Below, in pieces: positions 56,576 through 64,000 of a DNA stretch of 64,000 nt. A program made the translations under genes and the position numbers. Position 1 is the first letter of the stretch; each line of letters opens with the position of its first letter. The notes under the pieces were generated by a model. The model ran no database searches, was not told the DNA's origin, and saw nothing but the letters and a program-made list of their open reading frames with translations. Source of the DNA: JADGRF01 sp036382515 (GTDB lineage Bacteria; Myxococcota_A; Polyangia; Polyangiales; JAFGIB01); NCBI GenBank assembly GCA_036382515.1, contig DASVHQ010000102.1, forward strand, positions 1 to 64,000. The letters run 5' to 3'.

Positions 56576-57123
56576 GCGAGACGATCGCCGTCTACGGCGG
56601 CAGCTTCGATCCGCCCCATGTCGCGCACACCCTGGTCGTCGCCTACGTGTTGGCGACGCAGCCGGTCGATCGTGTGCTGGTCGTGCCCGCGGCCGAACAT
56701 CCCTTCGGCAAGCGCTTGAGCACCTTCGCGCACCGCGTGCGCATGTGCGAGCTGGCAATGCAGGACCTGCGCCGCGTGGAGATCTCGCCGATCGAGCGCG
56801 AGCTGCCAGCGCCGAGCCTGACGCTGCACACCCTGCAGGCGCTGTCGAAGCGCCACCCCGGCGCGCAGCTGCGGCTGGTCATCGGCTCGGACCTGCTGGC
56901 CGAGACGCATGCGTGGCACAACTTCGCGCGCATCGAAGAGCTGGCACCACCCATCATCGTGGAGCGTCAGGGCCACACGCGCAGCGGCGTCGACGCGCCT
57001 GCGCTGCCCGCGGTCAGCTCGACGCAAATCCGCAAGCGCCTGCGCAGCGGCGAGCACGTCGCGGGCCTGCTCGCACCTGCCGTGGCGCAGTACGCGCTCG
57101 ACCACGCGCTCTACGCAGGCTGA
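56572..57123 (+). CDS. nadD: Nicotinate-nucleotide adenylyltransferase
   Basis: 183 residues from a GTG (GTGA overlap). Transfers AMP from ATP to nicotinate mononucleotide in NAD synthesis. The nucleotidyltransferase signature GGSFDPPHVAHTLV is at the N-terminus, RLVIGSDLLAETHAWHNF is the mid-domain substrate block, and VSSTQIRKRLRSG is the C-terminal ISSTxIR-type motif. It is rather short but complete. It ends the giant-TPR operon. The usual neighbours proA/rsfS are not here. Confidence 0.92.
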   Translation: MSETIAVYGGSFDPPHVAHTLVVAYVLATQPVDRVLVVPAAEHPFGKRLSTFAHRVRMCELAMQDLRRVEISPIERELPAPSLTLHTLQALSKRHPGAQLRLVIGSDLLAETHAWHNFARIEELAPPIIVERQGHTRSGVDAPALPAVSSTQIRKRLRSGEHVAGLLAPAVAQYALDHALYAG

Positions 57124-57214
57124 ACCCGCGCCAGCGTGCGTGCCGCTTGCGCATGAACGCTGCGCCGCGCTATGCGTGCGAGGTCGCGCTACAACGAATG
57201 CAGGAGGCAGGACG

Positions 57215-57727
57215 ATGTCGAGCTACTACGCGGATGTGTTGCAGGCAGCCAAGATGCTCAAGAACCTCGAGAGTTGGCTCGACAAGGCCGAGGCTCACGC
57301 CAAGCAGAAGAAGTACGAGCCCGCCGTGCTGCTGCAGGCGCGACTGGCGCCCGACATGTATCCGCTGACGCGTCAGATCCAGGGTGCCTGCGACGGCGCG
57401 AAGTTCCTGGCTGCACGGCTCTCGGGCCAGGAGCCGCCCAAGCACCCGGACACCGAGCAGACGCTCGAAGAGCTCCGCACGCGCATCCACACAGTGCTCG
57501 CCTACCTCGAGACGTTCAAGCCGAGCGACTTTGCGGGCGCCGAGACGCGCGTCGTGCCGCTCGGGTTCATGCCGGGCAAGGGCCTGCAAGCGCCCGACTT
57601 CCTGCGCGAGATGAACCTGCCCAACACGTACTTCCACCTGTGCATGGCCTACGCGATCCTTCGCCACAACGGCGTCGACCTCGGCAAGATCGACTTCATC
57701 GGGTCGCTGAACCTACGAGACATCTGA
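57215..57727 (+). CDS. DUF1993 family protein
   Basis: 170 residues with AGGAGG 10 bp before the ATG. Family features are visible: YYADVLQAAKMLKNLESWLDKAEAHAKQKK, then LLQARLAPDMYPLTRQIQGACDGAKFLAARLSGQEPPKHPD and ELRTRIHTVLAYLETFK. The C-terminus is NTYFHLCMAYAILRHNGVDLGKIDFIG, with the conserved His-containing helix shared with DinB-like folds. The function is unknown. It lies 91 bp after nadD and converges with the kinase gene. Confidence 0.85.
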   Translation: MSSYYADVLQAAKMLKNLESWLDKAEAHAKQKKYEPAVLLQARLAPDMYPLTRQIQGACDGAKFLAARLSGQEPPKHPDTEQTLEELRTRIHTVLAYLETFKPSDFAGAETRVVPLGFMPGKGLQAPDFLREMNLPNTYFHLCMAYAILRHNGVDLGKIDFIGSLNLRDI

Positions 57728-57796
57728 TCGAGCACATCGCGTTGCAGCTGACCGTTGCGCAGCGCGCACCGGTCAGCCCCTGCGCGCGTGAACGCG

Positions 57797-59107
57797 TCAG
57801 CTGAACAAGGCCCAGCCGAGCGCCGCTGCTGCCAGCAGCAGCGCACCCGCCAGGGGCAAGCCCCAGCGGCGAGCCTGCCCGACGCTGGCCGGCCGCGCTG
57901 CGTTCGCCGCGTCTGGCGATGGAAACGCCACCGGCAACGGCGAATCCGAGCTGCGCGTGTTGCGCAGCCGCGGGGAGCCGACAGGTGGCGGTTCCGATGC
58001 GGCCGTGACGGGCTCGGGCTCGGTCACCTCGACCGGAGCCCGCAGCTGCGCCGCTTCGGCCGCGCGCTCGCGGGCCCGGCGCAGCGCCACGATATCGTCG
58101 GCGAAGTTCTCGGTGAGGAAGGTGGAGAAGCGCAGCTGTGACGCCATCAGCTGCGCGCCCATCGCGTAGTTGTCGAGGTCCTCGAGCATCTTGGCGGCGC
58201 TCTGGTAGCGCAGCGCAGGATCGGCGGTCAGCGCACGATCGAGGATCAGCTGCAGCTGCTCGAGACCGGGCAGGCCGCGCTCCGGAAGTGGCTGGACGGC
58301 GCCGCGACGGGCCATCTCCATCATCTCCTGCTCGGTGCCCTTGTACAGACGACGGCCGGCACACAACTCCCAGAGCAGGATCCCGGCCGCGAACACGTCG
58401 GAGCGCGCATCCACCTCTTCGCCGCGAGCGTGCTCGGGCGCCATGTACGCGCTCTTGCCGGCCACGCGCACGCGCTGGATCCGGCTCTCGTCGGGATCGC
58501 TGGTCTGGCTGGCGAGATCCGGGTTCTCCGGCTCGGCGCGCAGCGCACGCGCGATGCCGAAGTCGCACAGGCTGACCTCGCCCTCGAACGACACCAGCAC
58601 GTTGGACGGTGAGACGTCGCGGTGCACCACGGCGAGCGGCGCGCCGGTGCCGTCACCCGCCCGATGCGCATAGTCGAGCGCCGCGAGCACTTCGCGCACC
58701 ACGAAGAGCGCGAACTCCGCGGGCAACGGCAAGCGCCGCCGACTGAGCTGACGCAAGAGCTGGTTGAGGTCGTAGCCCTCGATGTAGTCCATCGCGATGA
58801 ACAGGCGCCCCGCCTCGCGACCCAGGTCGAGCACCCTCACGATGTTGCGATGACTCAGGCGCGCGGCGAGCTTGGCCTCGGTGACGAGCAAGCGCGTGAA
58901 GCCTGGGTCAGAGGAAAGCTCGGGCAAGATCTCCTTCACCACGACGCGCCGCGAGCCGCCGAGCTCGGTGGTCATGCGCGCGAGAAAGATCTCCGCCATG
59001 CCGCCGCGGCCGATACGGTCGAAGAGCAGGTACTTCCCGAACGCCCGAGGCAACGCGGGCAGCGTGCTCGGAACTTCGGTCTGCAACGGCTCGGGCTGCG
59101 CTACCAT
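57797..59107 (-). CDS. Ser/Thr protein kinase with C-terminal membrane anchor
   Basis: 436 residues. The kinase domain (about 24-290) has GRGGMAEIFLAR, VVVKEIL as the ATP-binding Lys region, HRDVSPSNVLVS (a form common in myxobacterial kinases) and DFG in LCDFGIAR, plus the activation-loop end AYMAPEHARG. After a Pro/Glu/Ser-rich linker a single hydrophobic segment (WGLPLAGALLLAAAALGWALFS) ends the protein, so the catalytic part faces the cytoplasm and no outside sensor is present. It is followed upstream by the Clp gene on the same strand, 77 bp away. Confidence 0.9.
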   Translation of the reverse strand: MVAQPEPLQTEVPSTLPALPRAFGKYLLFDRIGRGGMAEIFLARMTTELGGSRRVVVKEILPELSSDPGFTRLLVTEAKLAARLSHRNIVRVLDLGREAGRLFIAMDYIEGYDLNQLLRQLSRRRLPLPAEFALFVVREVLAALDYAHRAGDGTGAPLAVVHRDVSPSNVLVSFEGEVSLCDFGIARALRAEPENPDLASQTSDPDESRIQRVRVAGKSAYMAPEHARGEEVDARSDVFAAGILLWELCAGRRLYKGTEQEMMEMARRGAVQPLPERGLPGLEQLQLILDRALTADPALRYQSAAKMLEDLDNYAMGAQLMASQLRFSTFLTENFADDIVALRRARERAAEAAQLRAPVEVTEPEPVTAASEPPPVGSPRLRNTRSSDSPLPVAFPSPDAANAARPASVGQARRWGLPLAGALLLAAAALGWALFS

Positions 59108-59184
59108 GCGGGCAGATCTTTATGCACGGGTTACGGGGCCACGCAAGCCCCACACCGGCGCTACTCCCCGCGCGACCGTGCCTG

Positions 59185-61704
59185 CTATTGCGCTGTGGCA
59201 CCAACTGCGGTCTTGCGTGCGATCTCCAGGCGATCGCCCGTACCTTTCAGCACAACCTGCTCCCCGGGCGCAAGCTCGTGCGCGAGCAGCGCGCGCGCCA
59301 GCAGGGCCTCGACCAGGCGCGAGACTGTGCGACGCATCGGCCGGGCGCCGAGCGCGCGATCGAAACCACCGGCCGCCACCAGCGCCTCGATCGCCGAAGC
59401 CTCGACCTCGAGCGTCACGCCGTGCTTGTCGAGCGTGACCTGCGCCACCTGGCGCAACATGCGCCGCGCGATCTCGGCCACGTCCGCCTCGCACAGCGGC
59501 TCGAAGTAGAGCGGCTCGTCGATGCGGTTCCACAGCTCGGGTGGCAGCGCGACTCGCGCCGTCGCCAGCGCACGCGCTTGCACGCCGCGATCGCTCGACG
59601 GTTGGCTGTCACCGAAGCCGATGCGTGCACGCGCCGCCGAGCTCTCCGCACCCAGGTTGGAGGTCATCACGATCACGGTGTTCGTGAAATCCACAGTGCG
59701 CCCGTGACCATCGGTCAAGCGACCTTCGTCGAGCAACGGCAAGAGCGAGAGCAGCACCTCCATGTGCGCCTTCTCGATCTCGTCGAGCAAGATCAGCTGA
59801 TACGGGCGGTGCCGCACGGCTTCGGTCAGCTGGCCGCCCTCCTCGTGTCCGAGGTAGCCGGGCGGCGCTCCGAGCAAGCGCGCCGTGGCGTGCGACTGCG
59901 ACAGCTCGCTCATGTCGATGCGGGTCATCGGTGTGCCGGGGAACATCAGCTCGGCGATGGCCTTGGCCATCTCGGTCTTGCCCACGCCGGTCGGGCCCAG
60001 GAACAAGAACGTGCCCAGTGGGCGCGCGCCCCGGAAACCCGCCGCGCCCTTGCGCAGCGCATGCGCGATGGCCGAGGTGGCCGCGCCCTGACCGATCACG
60101 CGCTGCGTGAGGTGCGCCTCGAGCGCCAGCAGGGCCTGCTCGTCCTTCATCAGCAAGCGCTCCACCGGCACGCCCGAGAGCTCGGAGACCACGCTCGCAA
60201 CGCAAGCCTCGTCGACGACCTGCAGCTCACGGCGGCGGGCACGCGCACCGGCCTGGTCGACCAGCGCGATCGCCTTGTCGGGCAGCTGGCGCAGCGGCAA
60301 GTAGCGCATGGACATGTCGACGGCAGCGGCCAGCGCCGCGGGCTCGTAACGCACGCCGTGGTGTGCCGCGTAGCGTGGCGCAAGGCCCGCCAGGATGCGC
60401 AGCGCGTCGTCGCGGCGCGGCTCGCCCACCTCGATGCGCGTGAAGCGACGCGACAGGGCCGCATCGCGCTCGAAGATCCGCCGGTACTCGGCGTCGGTGG
60501 TCGCACCGATCAGCGGTAGCTCACCGCGGGCCAGCGCGGTCTTGAGCTCGTTGCCGAGGTTGTCGCTGGCGTCGCCGCCCGCGAGCAAGCCATGGATCTC
60601 GTCGATGAAGAGCAGCACCCTGCCCTCGGCTGCCGCGACCTCTTGCTTGAGAGTCTGCACGCGCTCGGAGAGCGCTCCACGCACGCCGGTGCCCGCGAGC
60701 AAGCTCGAGGCCGACAGCTCGATCAAGATGCGGTCGGCCAGCAGCTTGTCACCGGTGCGCCCCTGCGCCAGCGCCAGCGCCAGGCCTTCCACGATCGCGG
60801 TCTTGCCCACGCCCGGCGCGCCGACGATCACGGGATTGTTGCCGCGGCGGCGCGCGAGCACATCGAGCAGCATCTCGATCTCGGCTTGCCGGCCGATCAC
60901 GGGGTCGATCTGCCCCTCGTGCGCGAGCTGCGTGAGGTTGCGGCCGATCGAGGCCAAGAGCGGAAAGCGCCGTGCATCGAGCGCGTAGTTGACTGCCGCT
61001 GTCGGCTGCGGGCGGGGCGCCCCATCCGCCAGCTTGGTCAGCGTGCGATGTGGCGTGCGCAGACTGCGCGTGCGATTGGGTGCAGCCGACGGCGGCGGAG
61101 CCTTCGGCTCGACGGGTGCCGGTCGCGAGTCCGGTGCGCTGCTGGGTCCATTGCGGCGCAGCAGCTTGGACTCGGTCTGCTCGGCGAGCACCGCCGAATG
61201 GAAGCCACGCGCAGGCCGCGGCCGGACAATGCGATCGCCGCCTCGGGCCGCGGCCGCTCTCGGACGAGCCGCGGGCGCTTGGGCTGCGCTCGCGGGCGCC
61301 GCGCCTTTTGCCACCGCCGTCGCCACGCCGAGCAGAGCGCGCGCCTCATCGCAGAGCTGGTCGGGCCGCGCACCGAGGTGAACGAGCCCTGTCGCCGCGG
61401 CGGAACGCGCTTCGCCGGCCAGCGCAACCAGCAGGTGCAAGCCGCTTGGCTCTGCGCGCTGCGTGGCCGCCAGCTTGCGCGCACGCTCCACGCACAGCTC
61501 GATGCCATTGTGGCGCTCGTCGCGCGCGCTGGGCAGGGCGCCCAGGAGCGCCATCTCCGACACGCCCATGGCGCCGACCAGCTGACAGACCTGGTCGTCC
61601 TTCTGGAGCAGGGCCACGAGCAGATGCGCGGTGGACAGTGGCTGCCTGCGCTTGCGAGCGAGCTCGTCTGCGCGACCGATGATGCCCCGAAGCCCCGCGA
61701 CCAT
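59185..61704 (-). CDS. ClpA/ClpC-type AAA+ unfoldase
   Basis: 839 residues. A Clp N-domain (1-125, RRQPLSTAHLLVALLQKDD and LHLLVALAG) is joined by a long Ala/Pro/Arg-rich linker (about 130-245) to NBD1 (GAPGVGKTAIVEGLALAL; LLFIDEIHGLLAGG) and NBD2 (GPTGVGKTEMAKAIAELMF; LILLDEIEKAH). NBD1 and NBD2 are separated only by a short segment, so the long ClpB coiled-coil M domain is missing. An IGF tripeptide in NBD2 (ARARIGFGDS) is where ClpP-binding loops lie. I therefore favour a ClpP partner over a ClpB disaggregase; the exact subclass is open. Confidence 0.82.
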   Translation of the reverse strand: MVAGLRGIIGRADELARKRRQPLSTAHLLVALLQKDDQVCQLVGAMGVSEMALLGALPSARDERHNGIELCVERARKLAATQRAEPSGLHLLVALAGEARSAAATGLVHLGARPDQLCDEARALLGVATAVAKGAAPASAAQAPAARPRAAAARGGDRIVRPRPARGFHSAVLAEQTESKLLRRNGPSSAPDSRPAPVEPKAPPPSAAPNRTRSLRTPHRTLTKLADGAPRPQPTAAVNYALDARRFPLLASIGRNLTQLAHEGQIDPVIGRQAEIEMLLDVLARRRGNNPVIVGAPGVGKTAIVEGLALALAQGRTGDKLLADRILIELSASSLLAGTGVRGALSERVQTLKQEVAAAEGRVLLFIDEIHGLLAGGDASDNLGNELKTALARGELPLIGATTDAEYRRIFERDAALSRRFTRIEVGEPRRDDALRILAGLAPRYAAHHGVRYEPAALAAAVDMSMRYLPLRQLPDKAIALVDQAGARARRRELQVVDEACVASVVSELSGVPVERLLMKDEQALLALEAHLTQRVIGQGAATSAIAHALRKGAAGFRGARPLGTFLFLGPTGVGKTEMAKAIAELMFPGTPMTRIDMSELSQSHATARLLGAPPGYLGHEEGGQLTEAVRHRPYQLILLDEIEKAHMEVLLSLLPLLDEGRLTDGHGRTVDFTNTVIVMTSNLGAESSAARARIGFGDSQPSSDRGVQARALATARVALPPELWNRIDEPLYFEPLCEADVAEIARRMLRQVAQVTLDKHGVTLEVEASAIEALVAAGGFDRALGARPMRRTVSRLVEALLARALLAHELAPGEQVVLKGTGDRLEIARKTAVGATAQ

Positions 61705-61871
61705 GCCCAGTCCTCCTGCGCCATACCGAAGGGACCGGGCCCAGACTGGCCTAGCCCTGCGACATCACTTGATTCCGGATAACAAGTGCGCGCCAAGCGG
61801 CCAAGTTTTTGGGTGCTTTGGCCGGCTGGCCCTTCCCGGCCCGCCCTGTGGCCGGCTACACCTGCCAACCC

Positions 61872-62870
61872 ATGGACGTCCACGAGCTGATCGAGCGCGC
61901 CGAGCAGGGTCACTTCCGACCCGTGCACGTGATCGTGGGCAGCGAGCGCCTGTTCATCGATCGCGCCGTGGTCGCCCTGCGCAAGGCCACCGTGGGCGCA
62001 GGCGACCCGTGGAACGAACAGGTGTTCCAGGGCAAGGGTGCCTCGAGTGCGCGCATCCTCGACGCCGCCCGCACGCTGCCCATGATGGGCAAGGTGCGCT
62101 TCGTGCTGGTGCGCGCCGTCGACGACCTGGCCGACAAGGAGCAGGGCCCGCTGGCCGACTACCTGACCGAGCCGAGCGACACCACCTGCCTCGTGCTGAC
62201 CGCCGAGAAGCTGGACGGTCGCGGCCGGCTCGCGAAGACCGCCAAGCAGACCGGCTGCCTCGCCGATGCCCAGCCGATCAAGCAGGCCGGCGTGCGCGAC
62301 TTCATCGGCCGCGAGGCGCGACGACGCAAGCTCAGCATGCGCGACGACGCCGCGGCTGCCATGGCCGATGCGATCGGCACCGACCTCTCGGCGATCGACG
62401 ATGCGCTCGAGCGGCTTTCGCTCTACGTCGGCGACGGGCAAGCGATCACGCTGGCGGCGGTCGAGGCCTGCGTGTCACGCGTGCGTGTCGAGTCGATCTG
62501 GGCGCTCGTGGACGCCGTGGGCCTGCGCGATCGGCGCATGGCCCTCAAGGCGACCAGCTCGCTGCTGGGCGATCGCGAGCCACCGCTGCGCATCCTCGCC
62601 ATGGTGGCGCGGCAGCTGCGCATGATCGGCCGCATGCAGGAGGCGCTGCGCTCGGGCATGGCGCCTCAAGACGCGGCGATCGCGGCCGGGGCGCCGCCGT
62701 TCAAGGCGCGCGACCTGGCCACGGCGGCCAAGCGCGTGAGCGCCAAAGATCTCGCACGCGCCTTCCAGGTGCTGGGCGAGGCGGATCTCGCGCTCAAGGG
62801 CGGCAAGCGCCAACCAGACATCGTCCTGGAAGGCGCCATCCTCGAGCTCACCAGGGGCGCAGCCAGCTGA
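61872..62870 (+). CDS. holA: DNA polymerase III subunit delta
   Basis: 332 residues from the ATG at 61872. Subunit of the clamp loader that opens the beta clamp. The family outline is present: HFRPVHVIVGSERLFIDRAVVALR at the N-terminus, VFQGKGASSARILDAARTLPMMGKVRFVLVRAVDDL, LADYLTEPSDTTCLVLTAEKLDGRGRLAK, AIGTDLSAIDDALERLSLYVGDG, and LGDREPPLRILAMVARQLRMIGRMQEAL. HolA next to rpsT is a common bacterial pairing, here convergent. Confidence 0.9.
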   Translation: MDVHELIERAEQGHFRPVHVIVGSERLFIDRAVVALRKATVGAGDPWNEQVFQGKGASSARILDAARTLPMMGKVRFVLVRAVDDLADKEQGPLADYLTEPSDTTCLVLTAEKLDGRGRLAKTAKQTGCLADAQPIKQAGVRDFIGREARRRKLSMRDDAAAAMADAIGTDLSAIDDALERLSLYVGDGQAITLAAVEACVSRVRVESIWALVDAVGLRDRRMALKATSSLLGDREPPLRILAMVARQLRMIGRMQEALRSGMAPQDAAIAAGAPPFKARDLATAAKRVSAKDLARAFQVLGEADLALKGGKRQPDIVLEGAILELTRGAAS

Positions 62871-62922
62871 CGAGCGCGCCGCAACGCAAGCCCGCGATCG
62901 CATGGCGATCTTGGCGGGCCCG

Positions 62923-62967
62923 CGGCGAACCGGGCGGCGAACCGGGCGGCGAACCGGGCGGCGAACC
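62923..62967. repeat. 12-bp tandem repeat between holA and rpsT
   Basis: About 3.75 copies of CGGCGAACCGGG lie in the 113 bp between two convergent genes. It is non-coding, so its 12-bp period is not explained by protein frame. Confidence 0.85.
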
Positions 62968-62983
62968 TGACGCGGGCTTCCGC

Positions 62984-63247
62984 TCAGCCGATCTTCTGAA
63001 CCTGGGTCGCCAGGCGCGAGATGTAGCGCGAGCCGGTGCGGCGATGGAACACGCCCTTCGCAACGGCGCGGTCGATCTGCGAGATCGCAACCTTCAGCGT
63101 GGTTTCGGCGTTCTTCTTGTCGCCGGCGGCAATGGCCGTGCGCAGGCGCTTCATGAACGTGCGGGTGGTGGTGCGCACGCGCTTGAGGCGCTCGGTGCGC
63201 TTGGCAGTCTGCTTGACGCGCTTGCGCGCGGACTCGTGATTCGCCAC
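62984..63247 (-). CDS. rpsT: 30S ribosomal protein S20
   Basis: 87 residues from a GTG at 63247 with GGAG 8 bp upstream. The basic helical protein binds 16S rRNA. It starts VANHESARKRVKQTAKRTERLKRVRTTTRTFMKRLR and ends HRRTGSRYISRLATQVQKI, as in the family (N-x-x-S-A-x-K-R...A-x-x-R-K-S-R-L). A longer open frame to 63283 has no family support. It is transcribed convergently with holA. Confidence 0.95.
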   Translation of the reverse strand: MANHESARKRVKQTAKRTERLKRVRTTTRTFMKRLRTAIAAGDKKNAETTLKVAISQIDRAVAKGVFHRRTGSRYISRLATQVQKIG

Positions 63248-63430
63248 TGGCAAAGCTCCAGAAAAAGACTTCGGGGCGGGCACAGGTACCGGGTGTCCGG
63301 CCCATTGTCAACCTGAAGGCGCGGCTGGCCCGAAACCGCGCCGCCCGGCCCCCCAAGCCTCTACCCGGTCTTCGCCCCAATTGGCCACGCTTTCCTTGCC
63401 TTGGGGGGGTGTCGCCCGATACTGGGGGCC

Positions 63431-64000
63431 ATGTCTTCCGGCGCCCCCAGCGAGTCCGACCACGAGCGCAGCGCTATCGCGCGCCGAGCGGGGATCGTGG
63501 CGGCGGGGACCCTGGCCTCGCGGGTGCTCGGAGCCGTCCGGGACGCGGCGATCGCCAGTTACTTCTCGATCGCCGACACCGACGCCTTCTTCGTGGCCTG
63601 GACCATCCCCAACACCCTGCGGCGGGTGCTGGGCGAGGGGGCCGTGTCCGCCGCGATCGTCCCGGTCTTCTCCGAGGTCAAAGAGACCCGCGGCCGCGAG
63701 CAGGCCGTGCGCTACGTCGCCTCCATCACCGGCGCCATGCTGCTGATCCTGGCCGCGGTCAGCGTGCTGGGCATCGCCACCTCCTCCACCTGGACCACGC
63801 TCTACGCCGCCGGCTACCGCTCCGACCCGGCGAAGTTCGCCACCACGGTCACGCTCACACGCATCGTCTTCCCCTACATCCTCTTGGTCGGCATCGCCGC
63901 GCTGAGCATGGGTGTGCTCAATTCCATCGGCCGCTTCGGCGTGGCGGCGTTCGCGCCGGCCTGGCTCAACGTCGCGGTCATTCTCACGCCCTGGCTCTTC
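63431..64000 (+). CDS. murJ: Lipid II flippase MurJ (N-terminal part)
   Basis: The first 190 codons are in the window; the gene runs off the right edge. The translation AGTLASRVLGAVRDAAIASYFSIADTDAFFVAWTIPNTLRRVLGEGAVSAAIVPVF matches the MviN/MurJ start (G-F-x-R-D, F-x-x-A-x-x-I-P-N-x-x-R-x-l-x-x-E-G-a). Membrane segments follow (AMLLILAAVSVLGIAT; IVFPYILLVGIAALSMGVLNS). MurJ moves lipid-linked peptidoglycan precursor across the inner membrane. The ATG is 11 bp after a run of G at 63402-63430, without a strong ribosome-binding site. Confidence 0.92.
   Translation, partial: MSSGAPSESDHERSAIARRAGIVAAGTLASRVLGAVRDAAIASYFSIADTDAFFVAWTIPNTLRRVLGEGAVSAAIVPVFSEVKETRGREQAVRYVASITGAMLLILAAVSVLGIATSSTWTTLYAAGYRSDPAKFATTVTLTRIVFPYILLVGIAALSMGVLNSIGRFGVAAFAPAWLNVAVILTPWLF

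Overview
The window is strongly GC-rich and looks like chromosome from a Myxococcota bacterium (Polyangia-like). The reasons are a eukaryote-type Ser/Thr kinase fused to an AAA ATPase and TPR array, a second membrane-anchored kinase, two proteins with AgmX/PglI-type (TonB-like) C-termini, giant alanine-rich TPR proteins, paired Asp/Gly/Ser-rich lipoproteins, frequent GTG/TTG starts and many overlapping ATGA/GTGA gene junctions. Assignment is by gene content only.

Layout. 0-4 kb: a partial mobile repeat, alanine racemase (minus), then thiS-thiG-thiE followed by a signal-peptidase-I homologue that lacks both catalytic residues. 4-10 kb: a large GT-C-like membrane protein, an epoxide-hydrolase-like enzyme and a divergent pair of paralogous lipoproteins. 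10-14 kb: purQ-purL, then gene debris: a perfect 78-bp copy of part of the downstream kinase gene, the C-terminal end of a biotin-dependent carboxyltransferase, and a frameshifted metalloprotease remnant. 14-19.4 kb: a nucleotidyltransferase plus small partner (possible toxin-antitoxin-like pair), a DUF6151 protein and the kinase-ATPase. 19.5-22.5 kb: an oxidative-stress cluster (PerR-like regulator, rubrerythrin, Fe-S CCG protein, DUF3501) headed by a long palindrome. 22.5-26.2 kb: smc. 26-34 kb: a minus-strand run of envelope and housekeeping genes including rimI and glpK. 34-40 kb: a degenerate cyclase/ATPase/TPR protein, a mesaconyl-CoA hydratase-like MaoC protein, a tandem-HTH protein and secreted proteins. 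40-45.5 kb: the complete copy of the mobile repeat, meaB and ethylmalonyl-CoA mutase (minus), and divergent methylsuccinyl-CoA dehydrogenase (plus). 46-57.7 kb: two giant TPR genes, an unknown gene and nadD in one tight run, then a DUF1993 gene. 57.8-64 kb: a Ser/Thr kinase, a ClpA-like unfoldase, holA, rpsT and the start of murJ.

Metabolic reading. Ecm, MeaB, Mcd and Mch together point to the ethylmalonyl-CoA pathway of acetyl-CoA assimilation, split over two loci about 4 kb apart. Other coherent modules are thiamine thiazole synthesis, purine synthesis step 4 and a peroxide-defence operon.

Most unusual items: the catalytically dead LepB paralogue; a 169-bp MITE-like element whose two copies differ by a compensatory base-pair change; the exact 78-bp repeat at a gene-fragment junction; 15-residue tandem repeats on ethylmalonyl-CoA mutase; and a tandem-HTH protein whose gene is preceded by a 10-bp direct repeat. 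No tRNA, rRNA, CRISPR array or complete insertion sequence was recognised.
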